A DNA stretch of 64,000 nt from Streptomyces sp. Y2F8-2 (lineage in GTDB: Bacteria; Actinomycetota; Actinomycetes; Streptomycetales; Streptomycetaceae), in the NCBI RefSeq assembly GCF_014905555.1, contig NZ_BNGS01000003.1, positions 1-64,000 of the forward strand, given 5' to 3'. The notes beneath the pieces are model-generated. The model was not told the origin of the DNA. It worked only from the letters and a program-made list of their open reading frames with translations, and did not search any database. How positions within the stretch are numbered: the stretch's first letter is position 1; each line of letters begins with the position of its first letter. A program made the translations under genes and the position numbers. Positions 52,720-61,371 of the stretch are shown in pieces.

Positions 52720-53388
52720 ATGAACAACTCGGTCACGAACACCGCCCGGCTGCTCGGGGCGGCCCTGCGCGCCCTTCTCGCGCTGACCCTGGTGACGGGC
52801 GTCGTCTACCCGCTGGTGATCACCGGGATCGCCCAGGGGCTGTTCCCCGGCAAGGCGAACGGCTCCAAGATCGAGGCGGACGGCGGGGTCGTCGGCTCCT
52901 CCCTGATAGGGCAGTCGTACGACCTGCCGCTGAAGAAGGGACAGCAAAGTCCCGAGCCCGACCTGAAGTGGTTCCAGGGCCGCCCGGCGAACGGGCTCGG
53001 CACCAACAGCGTCAACACCCGGTACAAGCTGATCCTGTCCGGCGCCACCAACCTCGCGGCCGACAACGAGGTGCTCGTCCAGCAGGTGAAGGCGGCCCGT
53101 GCCGCGGTCATCAAGGACGACTCGGTGCCCGGCTACACGGTCAAGCCCTCCGACATCCCCGCCGACGCGGTGACCTCCTCCGGCTCGGGCCTGGACCCGG
53201 ACATCTCCCCGCAGTACGCCGAACTCCAGGTCCACCGGGTCGCCCAGAGGAACGGCCTGTCCGTCGCCCAGGTGGAGAAGCTGGTCGAGGACCACACGCA
53301 GGGGCGCACCCTCGGTTTCATGGGGGAGCCCCGCGTGAACGTCCTGGAGCTCAACATGGCACTCAGGGAGCTTGTGGGCAGGCACTGA
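52720..53388 (+). CDS. kdpC: Potassium-transporting ATPase subunit KdpC
   Basis: The 222-residue protein has one N-terminal transmembrane helix (LLALTLVTGVVYPLVITGIA) and an outer domain with KdpC hallmarks: SSLIGQSY, WFQGRPA, SGSGLDPDISPQYAELQVHR VA and LGFMGEPRVNVLELNMAL. It is the periplasm-facing chaperone subunit of the pump. GTG 52708 and ATG 52720 are both possible. No kdpD or kdpE follows. The next gene is convergent beyond a terminator. Confidence 0.94.
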   Translation: MNNSVTNTARLLGAALRALLALTLVTGVVYPLVITGIAQGLFPGKANGSKIEADGGVVGSSLIGQSYDLPLKKGQQSPEPDLKWFQGRPANGLGTNSVNTRYKLILSGATNLAADNEVLVQQVKAARAAVIKDDSVPGYTVKPSDIPADAVTSSGSGLDPDISPQYAELQVHRVAQRNGLSVAQVEKLVEDHTQGRTLGFMGEPRVNVLELNMALRELVGRH

Positions 53389-53561
53389 CGGTGGCCCGGC
53401 CGGGCTCAGCGGGTCTCGTCCGCGCCCTCCGGAATGGTCACGAGGGTGGTTCCCAAGGCTGCGGGCGGTCATGTCGCCGCAGGCGGTGGTCGCGTCGGCC
53501 GGCCGGTCGGCACTGCCGGAGTGAGGCGGGAAAACAGGCGAACAGCAGGTGGGTGCCGTTA

Positions 53562-53585
53562 GGGCGGGACCCGAAAGTCCCGCCC
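53562..53585. terminator. Bidirectional terminator after kdpC
   Basis: GGGCGGGAC-CCGAAA-GTCCCGCCC, a perfect 9-bp stem in the convergent gap between kdpC and the next minus-strand gene. Confidence 0.8.
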
Positions 53586-53605
53586 GAAACACGCGAAAGT
53601 CGAGG

Positions 53606-54037
53606 TCAGGGCCACACCAGGCAATACGGCTGATGCCCTGCCTCATGCAGCCGATGCGAGAAGTCCTGCCACTCGTGCAGCAACTGGTACACGTTGAACG
53701 CGTCCCGCGGGCCGCCCCGGTCCGGCACCGTCGACCAGATGAAGGCCGCCGCGCCGACCTGTTCCTCGCCGATGCCGCGCAGTGGATCCACGACCGTCAT
53801 GGGGAGTTTGACGACCGCGTAGTCGGGGTGCAGGACCACCAGTTCCAGCGGTGGGACCTTGTGCAGCGGGACGCCCTCGATGCCCGTGAGCACCATCGCC
53901 GCCATCGTCTCCGGCTTGATCTTGGTGAACATGCCGCCCATGCCGAGCTCGTCACCACCGAGCTCCTCGGGGCGCATCGAGATCGGGACACGGGCCGCCG
54001 TGGCGCCGTCCGGCGCGCCGAAGTACTTGTACGTCAC
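53606..54037 (-). CDS. Conserved hypothetical protein
   Basis: The 143-residue soluble protein begins with VTYKYFGAPDGATAARVP. It contains MFTKIKPETMAAMVLTGIEG, VVLHPDYAVVKLPMTVVDPL and a Trp/His-rich end (LLHEWQDFSHRLHEAGHQPY). No signal peptide, membrane segment or known catalytic motif is visible. GTG 54037 follows a GGTGGG-type stretch. The frame is open to 54286, but the extra N-terminus is low-complexity. I do not recognise a functional family. Confidence 0.75.
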   Translation of the reverse strand: MTYKYFGAPDGATAARVPISMRPEELGGDELGMGGMFTKIKPETMAAMVLTGIEGVPLHKVPPLELVVLHPDYAVVKLPMTVVDPLRGIGEEQVGAAAFIWSTVPDRGGPRDAFNVYQLLHEWQDFSHRLHEAGHQPYCLVWP

Positions 54038-54425
54038 CCCCACCCGACCACCATTCCCGCTTCCTGCCCCGAGCCGATCCCGCCTACGGTTCACATGGTC
54101 CATGCCATCCATACGCGTCAGTCGGTCGATTCGCTCAGGACCACCGGGACCGACAGGACCACCCTGTGAACCCTGCGTCTGACGTGTCTCGCTCGTTTCC
54201 TCCGCGTCGCGCCGGTGCCTTCCCCGCCGGGCACGCCGAGGACCGAGGTCATCGGTCCCTTCGCCCAGTCCGCCACCGCGATGCATATCTCCACCCGACT
54301 GCTTTTCTAGGACGCGTGGCCCCCGCCGCGCAACCCGATCATCGTGTCAGTGACCTCCCCCGCGGCCGCCCGCCGAAACGTGCGTTCAACCACCTGTCCG
54401 CAGGATCTTCGAGGCCTCTGACACC
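54038..54425. other. Divergent promoter region upstream of hemL
   Basis: No gene is supported in this 388-bp gap. It should carry the promoters of hemL and of the divergent conserved gene. I saw no Rex-type operator (TTGTGN8CACAA) here, unlike upstream of rex-hemA. Confidence 0.5.
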
Positions 54426-55745
54426 ATGGCTAGTGTGAGCTATCCGTACGAAGCCCCAGTTTCGCAGACTCTTTTCGAGCGCGCGGCGGTCGTCACGCCC
54501 GGCGGCGTGAACTCTCCGGTGCGCGCCTTCCGCGCCGTGGGCGGTACGCCCCGGTTCATGGTGTCCGGTAATGGTCCGTATCTGACCGACGCCGATGGAC
54601 GCGAATATGTCGATCTCGTGTGTTCCTGGGGGCCGATGATCCTCGGGCACTCCCACCCGGACGTGATCGCCGCGGTCCAGGATGCCGTCGCCCACGGTAC
54701 CTCCTTCGGTACGCCCGGTGAGGGCGAGGTCGCTCTCGCCGAGGAGATCGTCGCCCGGGTCGCGCCCGTCGAGCAGGTCCGGCTCGTCTCCAGTGGCACC
54801 GAGGCCACCATGTCCGCCATCCGGCTCGCCCGCGGGTTCACCCAGCGGTCCAAGGTGATCAAGTTCGCCGGTTGTTACCACGGGCACGTCGATTCGCTGC
54901 TGGCCGCCGCGGGCAGTGGTGTGGCCACCTTCGCGCTGCCCGACACCCCCGGTGTCACCGGCGCCCAGGCCGGCGACACGATCGTCCTGCCCTACAACGA
55001 CCTCGAGGCCGTCCGCGCCGCCTTCGCCGCGCACCCCGGCGAGATCGCCTGCGTGATCACCGAGGCGTCCCCGGGGAACATGGGCGTCGTCCCGCCGCTG
55101 CCCGGGTTCAACCAGGGGCTCAAGGACCTGTGCCGGGACAACGGCGCCCTCTACATCTCCGACGAGGTCATGACCGGGTTCCGCACCAGCAGGGCCGGCT
55201 GGTACGGCGTCGACGGGGTCGAGCCCGACCTGATGACCTTCGGCAAGGTCATGGGCGGCGGTTTCCCCGCCGCCGCGTTCGGTGGCCGCAAGGACGTCAT
55301 GGCGCACCTCGCGCCGGCCGGGCCCGTCTACCAGGCCGGCACCCTCTCCGGGAACCCGGTGGCCACCGCCGCCGGCCTCGCGCAGTTGAAGCTGCTCGAC
55401 GACGCCGCGTACGACAAGGTCGACGCCGTCTCGGCCGAGATCCGTACGCTCGTCACGGAGGCGCTGAGCAAGGAGGGCGTGGCGCACCAGCTGCAGAACG
55501 CCTCCAACATGTTCTCCGTGTTCTTCACCGACCGGCCGGTGCGCAACTACGAGGACGCCAAGGCGCAGGAGTCCTTCCGGTTCACCGCCTTCTTCCACTC
55601 CCTCCTCTCCCAGGGCGTCTACCTGCCGCCCTCCTCGTTCGAGTCCTGGTTCGTCTCCACCGCGCACGACGAGCGGGCCATCCAGCGGATCGCCGACGCC
55701 CTTCCGGCGGCGGCCCGGGCAGCAGCGGAGGCAACCGCGGCATGA
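54426..55745 (+). CDS. hemL: Glutamate-1-semialdehyde 2,1-aminomutase
   Basis: This PLP enzyme converts glutamate-1-semialdehyde, made by HemA, to 5-aminolevulinate. The 439-residue protein has [63 protein letters not shown] and the PLP lysine Lys274 in [18 protein letters not shown]. It completes the C5 branch, with hemA located 40 kb away in this window. ATG 54426 is used. GTG 54435 ([11 protein letters not shown]) is an alternative. ATGA couples it to the phosphatase gene. Confidence 0.96.
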   Translation: MASVSYPYEAPVSQTLFERAAVVTPGGVNSPVRAFRAVGGTPRFMVSGNGPYLTDADGREYVDLVCSWGPMILGHSHPDVIAAVQDAVAHGTSFGTPGEGEVALAEEIVARVAPVEQVRLVSSGTEATMSAIRLARGFTQRSKVIKFAGCYHGHVDSLLAAAGSGVATFALPDTPGVTGAQAGDTIVLPYNDLEAVRAAFAAHPGEIACVITEASPGNMGVVPPLPGFNQGLKDLCRDNGALYISDEVMTGFRTSRAGWYGVDGVEPDLMTFGKVMGGGFPAAAFGGRKDVMAHLAPAGPVYQAGTLSGNPVATAAGLAQLKLLDDAAYDKVDAVSAEIRTLVTEALSKEGVAHQLQNASNMFSVFFTDRPVRNYEDAKAQESFRFTAFFHSLLSQGVYLPPSSFESWFVSTAHDERAIQRIADALPAAARAAAEATAA

Positions 55746-56431
55746 GCGACATCACAGTCGTCCACCTGATGCGGCACGGCGAGGTCGCCAACCCGGACGG
55801 AATCCTCTACGGGAGACTGCCCGGCTACCACCTCTCCGAGCTCGGCCGGCAGATGGCCGAGCGGGTCGCCGAGCACCTGGCCTCGCGGGACATCACCCAT
55901 GTCGTCTCCTCCCCGCTGGAGCGGGCGCAGGAGACGGCCACCCCGATTGCCAAGGCACACGGTCTCGATCTGGCCACCGACGAGCGGCTCATCGAGGCCG
56001 ACAACGTGTTCCAGGGGAAGACCTTCGGCGTCGGGGACGGGGCGCTCAGGCGGCCCGAGAACTGGAAGCACCTGGTCAACCCGTTCAAGCCGTCCTGGGG
56101 CGAGCCGTATGTGGAGCAGGTCGTCCGGATGATGGCGGCGCTGAACGCCGCCAAGGACGCCGCGCGCGGGCACGAGGCCGTGTGTGTGAGCCACCAGTTG
56201 CCGATCTGGATCGTGCGCAGCTTCGTGGAGCGGCGGCGGCTGTGGCACGACCCGCGCAAGCGGCAGTGCACGCTCGCCTCCCTCACCACGTTCACGTACC
56301 AGGGCGACAAGATCGTGTCGGTGGGCTACACCGAGCCGGCCCGCGACCTGGTGCCGCCGCATCTGCGCGCGGGTGCCAAGCCGGCGAAGGGGAAGTCCGC
56401 TCCCGGGAACAGCAAGGCGTTCGGGGCCTGA
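55742..56431 (+). CDS. Histidine phosphatase family protein
   Basis: The 229-residue phosphoglycerate mutase-like protein has the catalytic [20 protein letters not shown] (phospho-His in RHG) and [20 protein letters not shown]. The second histidine is in [16 protein letters not shown]. The C-terminus is Lys/Gly/Ala-rich ([15 protein letters not shown]). The substrate is unknown. It is translationally coupled to hemL, and this pairing precedes the cytochrome c maturation genes in Streptomyces, so a link to heme handling is possible but unproven. Confidence 0.9.
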   Translation: MSDITVVHLMRHGEVANPDGILYGRLPGYHLSELGRQMAERVAEHLASRDITHVVSSPLERAQETATPIAKAHGLDLATDERLIEADNVFQGKTFGVGDGALRRPENWKHLVNPFKPSWGEPYVEQVVRMMAALNAAKDAARGHEAVCVSHQLPIWIVRSFVERRRLWHDPRKRQCTLASLTTFTYQGDKIVSVGYTEPARDLVPPHLRAGAKPAKGKSAPGNSKAFGA

Positions 56432-56621
56432 AAGCCTGTGGGACCCAGGGTCTGACGGCGGAACACAGGGCCTGACGGCGGAAGAGGGGAAACGTTCCAC
56501 GCCCTACGGTTGACGGCTCGGCGTACGCTTCGCCACAAGACGTATCCAGTCCTGGTATCAGGCAGTATCTTCGTAAAATCCGCTCCTGGTATGCGGTTTC
56601 AGCGGAACCTGCCTCTCCATC

Positions 56622-56655
56622 GCGCCCTCTCACTGTGCGACCACTGAGAGGGCGC
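56622..56655 (+). promoter_or_regulatory. Stem-loop immediately upstream of the deacetylase-like gene
   Basis: GCGCCCTCTCA-N12-TGAGAGGGCGC is a perfect 11-bp stem ending 17 bp before the ATG of the next gene. There is no T-run after it. It could end the hemL transcript or act as a 5'-UTR hairpin. Confidence 0.6.
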
Positions 56656-56672
56656 TATGAGATGGGGACGGA

Positions 56673-57989
56673 ATGCGGGACATCAGCCGACGGGGACTGA
56701 TAGGACTCGGCGCGGGGGCGGCGGCCATGGGACTCGCCGCGTGCGGTACCCAGCATGACGGCGCGAGTCCCGCCCACGGTTCCGGCAAGGGGGGATCCGA
56801 CGGTTCCGGCGGCCCCGGCAACAGCCCCACGGCCACCGCTCGTCCGCTGGGTGACGGTTCCACCGCCGACACCGGCAAGCAGCCGAACCAGCCGGACAAG
56901 CCGGTGCCGCTGGAGCCGGGCCAGACTCCTCCGCAGTTCGTGGTCTTCTCCTGGGACGGCGCCGGCGAGGTCGGCAACGGCCTCTTCCCGCGCTTCCTCG
57001 ACCTCGCCAAGGAGCACGGCGCGCACATGACGTTCTTCCTCTCCGGGATCTACCTGCTGCCGGAGTCGAAGAAGCGCAAGTACCTGCCGCCGAACAACGC
57101 GCCGGGCGCCTCCGACATCGGCTACCTCAGCGACGACCACGTCAAGGCCACGCTGACCAACGTCCGCCGGGCCTGGCTCGAAGGCCACGAGATAGGCACC
57201 CACTTCAACGGCCACTTCTGTGGCGAAGCTCACGGCTCGGTCAAGTGGTGGACGCCCAAGCAGTGGCGCAGCGAGATCGACCAGGCCAAGGCCTTCGTCA
57301 AGGAGTGGAAGACCAACACCGGCTGGCACGACATGCCGCCCCTGCCCTTCGACTACGACAAGGAGCTGGTCGGCGGCCGTACGCCCTGTCTGCTGGGCCA
57401 GGACAACCTGCTGCCCACCGCCCGCGAACTGGGCTGGCGCTACGACGCCTCCTCGCCCGGCGGCAATCAGGTGTGGCCGACGAAGCGACACGGGCTCTGG
57501 GACTACCCGCTCCAGGCGATCCCGTTCCCGGGGCACAGCTTCCAGGTGCTGTCCATGGACTACAACATCATGGCCAACCAGTCGAAGAACTCGACCAAGG
57601 CGCCCGCGTACAACTACCCGGGCTGGCGCCAGCAGGCGGCACAGGCCTACATAGCCGGATTCAAGCGGGCGTATGAGACAAACCGGGCACCTTTCTTCAT
57701 AGGCAACCACTTCGAGCACTGGAACGGCGGCATCTACATGGACGCCGTCGAAGAGGCGTTCAAGCACATCGCTCGGGAGAAGGAGAAGGGCGCCGACGTC
57801 CGCATCGTCTCCTTCCGGCAGTTCACGGACTGGATCGACGTGCAGCGGCCCGAGATCGTGGCCAAGCTGCGCACGCTCGGGGTCGGGCAGGCGCCGGCCG
57901 GCGGCTGGAAGGCGTTTCTCTCCGAAACCTCCGGTGCCGGCAAGAAGACCTCGGGCGGCACCTCGGGGACCCCATCGAACCCCGCCTGA
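56673..57989 (+). CDS. Tat-type lipoprotein, polysaccharide deacetylase-like
   Basis: The 438-residue protein starts with a Tat signal (ISRRGLIGLGAGAAAMGLAAC) whose lipobox GLAAC gives a lipidated Cys. A Gly/Ser/Pro linker follows, then a NodB-like barrel. FVVFSWDGAGE carries the first Asp of a deacetylase motif, HMTFFLSGIYLLP resembles the TFFxxG region, and HEIGTHFNGHFCG is the HxxxH-like metal site. The usual TFDDG is FSWDGAG, so activity may differ. It is probably a cell-envelope enzyme. ATG 56673 follows a GGGACGG stretch. Confidence 0.82.
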   Translation: MRDISRRGLIGLGAGAAAMGLAACGTQHDGASPAHGSGKGGSDGSGGPGNSPTATARPLGDGSTADTGKQPNQPDKPVPLEPGQTPPQFVVFSWDGAGEVGNGLFPRFLDLAKEHGAHMTFFLSGIYLLPESKKRKYLPPNNAPGASDIGYLSDDHVKATLTNVRRAWLEGHEIGTHFNGHFCGEAHGSVKWWTPKQWRSEIDQAKAFVKEWKTNTGWHDMPPLPFDYDKELVGGRTPCLLGQDNLLPTARELGWRYDASSPGGNQVWPTKRHGLWDYPLQAIPFPGHSFQVLSMDYNIMANQSKNSTKAPAYNYPGWRQQAAQAYIAGFKRAYETNRAPFFIGNHFEHWNGGIYMDAVEEAFKHIAREKEKGADVRIVSFRQFTDWIDVQRPEIVAKLRTLGVGQAPAGGWKAFLSETSGAGKKTSGGTSGTPSNPA

Positions 57990-58055
57990 AATGCGGGTTT
58001 CCGCCCACAAGGGGGGTGCGCAAGATCCCCGGAACGGACATGCGAAACTTTTCAC

Positions 58056-58691
58056 ATGAGTGCCGCCTGTCGCGCCCCCCAGCGCCTGAACCGCACCCGT
58101 AGCCGCAGCCGCCGACGCGCCGTCCTGGCCACCGCCGGGGCCGCCGTCGCGGCGCTCGTCCTGTCCGCCTGCGGGTCCGGCGGCACCTCGGGGGGCTCCG
58201 GCAACACCAACTTCATCACCGGCAAGGACGGCATCGCGACCGTCAAGAAGGGCGAGCGGGCCGACGCCCCCGACCTGTCCGGCACCACCATCGACGGCAA
58301 GAAGCTCGACGTCGCCGACTACAAGGGCAAGGTCGTCGTCATCAACGTCTGGGGCTCCTGGTGCCCGCCCTGCCGCGCCGAGGCGCCCAACTTCGTCAAG
58401 GTCGCCAAGGAGACGGCGAGCAAGGGCGTCCAGTTCGTCGGCATCAACACCCGCGACACCAGCACCGGTCCGGCCCGCGCCTTCGAGCAGCAGTACGGGG
58501 TCACGTACCCGAGCCTGTACGACCCGACCGGCAAGCTGATGCTCCGCTTCAAGAAGGGCACGCTCAACCCGCAGGCGATCCCGTCCACGCTGGTCATCGA
58601 CCGGGACGGGAAGATCGCCGCGCGCACACTGCAGGCCCTCACCGAGGACAAGTTGCGCGAGATGCTCGACCCGGTCCTCGCGGAGAAGTGA
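58056..58691 (+). CDS. TlpA/ResA-like thiol-disulfide lipoprotein
   Basis: The 211-residue protein has a basic N-terminus and a lipoprotein signal (VAALVLSACGSGG). Its thioredoxin-like AhpC/TSA domain has the redox centre WGSWCPPCRAEAPNF (Cys103, Cys106) and the cis-Pro loop AIPSTLVIDRDG. It should keep apocytochrome c heme-binding cysteines reduced outside the membrane, fed with electrons by CcdA, the next gene 1 bp downstream. It is the first gene of the ccs operon. Confidence 0.93.
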   Translation: MSAACRAPQRLNRTRSRSRRRAVLATAGAAVAALVLSACGSGGTSGGSGNTNFITGKDGIATVKKGERADAPDLSGTTIDGKKLDVADYKGKVVVINVWGSWCPPCRAEAPNFVKVAKETASKGVQFVGINTRDTSTGPARAFEQQYGVTYPSLYDPTGKLMLRFKKGTLNPQAIPSTLVIDRDGKIAARTLQALTEDKLREMLDPVLAEK

Positions 58692-58692
58692 C

Positions 58693-59463
58693 GTGACGGC
58701 CGTCTCCACGCTCGCCGCCGAGGGCTACAACGGCACGGTGCTCAACGGCGCCCTGCTGGTCGCCCTCCCCGTCGCCCTGCTCGGCGGTCTCGTCTCCTTC
58801 TTCTCCCCGTGCGTCCTGCCGCTGGTGCCCGGCTATCTGTCGTATGTGACCGGGGTCACCGGCACCGACCTGGCCGAGGCCCGGCGCGGGCGGATGGTCG
58901 CGGGCGCCTCCCTGTTCGTGCTCGGCTTCACCGCCGTGTTCGTCTCCACCGGGGCGCTGTTCGGGTTCTTCGGCTCGACGCTCCAGGAACACAAGGACGT
59001 TCTGTCCAAGGTGCTGGGCGTCTTCATGATCCTCATGGGTCTGTTCTTCATGGGGGCGATGCCCTGGTTCACCCAGCGGGAGTTCCGCTTCCACAAGCGG
59101 CCCGTGGCGGGTCTGGTCAGCGCGCCCGTGCTGGGCGCGCTGTTCGGCATCGGCTGGACCCCGTGCATCGGCCCGACCCTGTCCTCGGTGCTGATGCTCT
59201 CCTCCGACCAGGGCAGCGCAGGTCGCGGCGCCCTCCTCACCATCGCCTACTGCCTCGGCCTCGGCGTGCCCTTCGTGCTCGCCGCCGTCGCCTTCCGCAA
59301 GGCGCTCGGCGCGTTCGGCTGGGTGAAGCGGCACTACCAGTGGGTGATGCGCATCGGCGGCGGCATGATGATCGCGACCGGGCTGCTGCTGGTCACCGGC
59401 GCCTGGGACGGCATCGTGCAGCAGATGCAGAGCTGGTCCGACGGCTTCACGGTGGGGGTCTGA
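58693..59463 (+). CDS. ccdA: Cytochrome c biogenesis protein CcdA
   Basis: The 256-residue membrane protein has six transmembrane helices and the two redox cysteines, in SFFSPCVLPLVPGYLSYVTG and GIGWTPCIGPTLSSVL. CcdA passes electrons from cytosolic thioredoxin across the membrane to the ResA-like lipoprotein. GTG 58693 starts 1 bp after the preceding stop, and the resB ATG follows 3 bp after its own stop. Confidence 0.95.
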   Translation: MTAVSTLAAEGYNGTVLNGALLVALPVALLGGLVSFFSPCVLPLVPGYLSYVTGVTGTDLAEARRGRMVAGASLFVLGFTAVFVSTGALFGFFGSTLQEHKDVLSKVLGVFMILMGLFFMGAMPWFTQREFRFHKRPVAGLVSAPVLGALFGIGWTPCIGPTLSSVLMLSSDQGSAGRGALLTIAYCLGLGVPFVLAAVAFRKALGAFGWVKRHYQWVMRIGGGMMIATGLLLVTGAWDGIVQQMQSWSDGFTVGV

Positions 59464-59466
59464 TCC

Positions 59467-61371
59467 ATGAGCGACACACGGAGCACCGACGTGCACAGTG
59501 AAGAGGCCCCCGAGATCCTGGCGCAGGACAGTGAGGCCGACCTCGGCGAGGCCGGGTCGCAACTGTCCACCGCCCCCGTCGAGACGGCTGTGCCCGGCTC
59601 CTTCGGCGGCTCCCGCGCCCCCGGCGCCAAGGGCTGGATCACCTGGACCGCGCGGGAGATCATCGGCTGGGCCCGCTGGTTCTGGCGGCAGCTGACCTCC
59701 ATGCGGGTCGCGCTGATCCTGCTGTTCCTGCTCTCGCTCGCCGCGGTCCCCGGCTCGCTGATCCCGCAGACCGGCCAGAACGCGCTGAAGGTCCAGGACT
59801 TCAAGGACTCGCACAAGACGCTCGGCCAGATCTACGACAAGCTCGGGCTGTTCCACGTCTACAGCTCGGTGTGGTTCTCCGCGATCTACATCCTGCTGTT
59901 CATCTCGCTCATCGGCTGCATCATCCCGCGCACCTGGCAGTTCACCGGCCAGCTCAGGGGCCGTCCGCCGGCCGCCCCCAAGCGGCTGACCCGGCTGCCC
60001 GCGTACGCGACCTGGCGCACCGACGCCGACCCCGAGCAGGTCCGCGAGGCCGCGCTGGCGGTTCTGGGACGCCGCCGCTTCCGCGCGCATTCCCCCAAGC
60101 TCTCGGCTTCTCTCGAGCAGGGAGGGACCCCCATCGGGGACGCGGTGGCCGCCGAGAAGGGCTATCTGCGCGAGGCCGGCAACCTGGTCTTCCACATCGC
60201 GCTCGTCGTGATGCTGGTCGCCTTCGCCTGGGGCCAGTTGTACAAGACGGAGGGCAACAAGCTGATCGTCGAGGGCGACGGCTTCTCCAACACCCTCACC
60301 CAGTACGACGACTTCAAGTCAGGCAACCTCTTCAGCGACGACAACCTGGTGCCGTTCAGCTTCACCCTGGACAAGTTCACCGGCACCTACGAGCGCAACG
60401 GCCCCAACAAGGGCACCCCGCGCACCTACCAGGCGAACATCACCTACAGCGTGGGCGCCTACGGCAAGGACAAGAAGACCACCATCAAGGTCAACGAGCC
60501 GTTGGTGATCGGCGACGCCAAGGTGTACCTGGTCAGCCACGGCTACGCGCCTGTCGTCACCGTCCGCGACGGCAAGGGGAACGTCGTCTTCCATGACGCC
60601 GTGCCGCTGCTGCCGATCGACTCCAACGTGACCTCCCAGGGCGCCGTCAAGGTCCTCGACGGCTACAAGAACGCCCAGGGCCAGTCCGAGCAGCTCGGCT
60701 TCCCGGCGTTCTTCGTGCCGACCTTCGCGGGCGCCGGCCAGGGCACGATGTTCTCCCAGTTCCCGGCGCTCGACTACCCGGTGCTCGCGGTGTCCGCGTA
60801 CCACGGCGACCTGGGCGTCAACGCGGGCATCCCGCAGAACGTGTACCAGCTGGACACCAAGGCGAGGGGCCTGAAGCCGTTCAAGGACGCCAAGGGCGAC
60901 ATCGTCAAGGCCCGTCTGCTGCCCGGCGAGACCATGAAGCTGCCGGGCGGGAACGGCTCGATCACCTTCGACAAGCAGATCAAGTCGTGGGCCGGCTTCC
61001 AGGTGGTGCAGCAGCCCGGCACCGGGTGGGCGCTCGGCGGCGCGATCGCCGCGATCTTCGGCCTGGCCGCCTCGCTGTTCATCCAGCGCCGCCGCGTGTG
61101 GGTGCGCGCGACGACCGGGGCCGACGGCGTCACCGTCGTCGAGATGGCCGGCCTCGGCCGCAGCGAGTCCGCGAAGGTGCCCGAGGAGCTGGGTGACCTG
61201 GCCGCGCTCGTCCACGAGCAGGCACCCACGAAGACCGACGAGAGCGACGAGACCGTCGAGTCCGCCGAGAACGACGAGACCGCCGACGACACGACCCCCG
61301 ACGCCGACCCCGAACAGGAGCCGGACGCCGCAACCCCCGTACCTGCCGCTGAAGGGGCTCAGAAAAAGTGA
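59467..61371 (+). CDS. resB: Cytochrome c biogenesis protein ResB (Ccs1)
   Basis: The 634-residue membrane component of system II cytochrome c synthetase has an acidic N-terminus, TM helices near 78-97 and 138-158, a third near 247-262 and a fourth after the large outer domain (GAIAAIFGLAASLFIQ). Conserved text includes LTSMRVALILLFLLSLAAVP GSLIPQ. The C-terminal ~80 residues are Asp/Glu/Thr-rich. Residues 209-223 (PKLSASLEQGGTPI) come from an in-frame palindromic repeat. With CcsB it moves heme and joins it to apocytochrome c. Confidence 0.94.
   Translation: MSDTRSTDVHSEEAPEILAQDSEADLGEAGSQLSTAPVETAVPGSFGGSRAPGAKGWITWTAREIIGWARWFWRQLTSMRVALILLFLLSLAAVPGSLIPQTGQNALKVQDFKDSHKTLGQIYDKLGLFHVYSSVWFSAIYILLFISLIGCIIPRTWQFTGQLRGRPPAAPKRLTRLPAYATWRTDADPEQVREAALAVLGRRRFRAHSPKLSASLEQGGTPIGDAVAAEKGYLREAGNLVFHIALVVMLVAFAWGQLYKTEGNKLIVEGDGFSNTLTQYDDFKSGNLFSDDNLVPFSFTLDKFTGTYERNGPNKGTPRTYQANITYSVGAYGKDKKTTIKVNEPLVIGDAKVYLVSHGYAPVVTVRDGKGNVVFHDAVPLLPIDSNVTSQGAVKVLDGYKNAQGQSEQLGFPAFFVPTFAGAGQGTMFSQFPALDYPVLAVSAYHGDLGVNAGIPQNVYQLDTKARGLKPFKDAKGDIVKARLLPGETMKLPGGNGSITFDKQIKSWAGFQVVQQPGTGWALGGAIAAIFGLAASLFIQRRRVWVRATTGADGVTVVEMAGLGRSESAKVPEELGDLAALVHEQAPTKTDESDETVESAENDETADDTTPDADPEQEPDAATPVPAAEGAQKK
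60090..60134 (+). repeat. Palindromic element inserted in frame in resB
   Basis: The element starts TTCCCCCAAGCTCTCGGCTT and ends GAGCAGGGAGGGACCCCCAT. It shares its ends and core with the hemC element at 16891-16932. It encodes about 15 extra residues between TM2 and TM3 of ResB. Confidence 0.8.
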
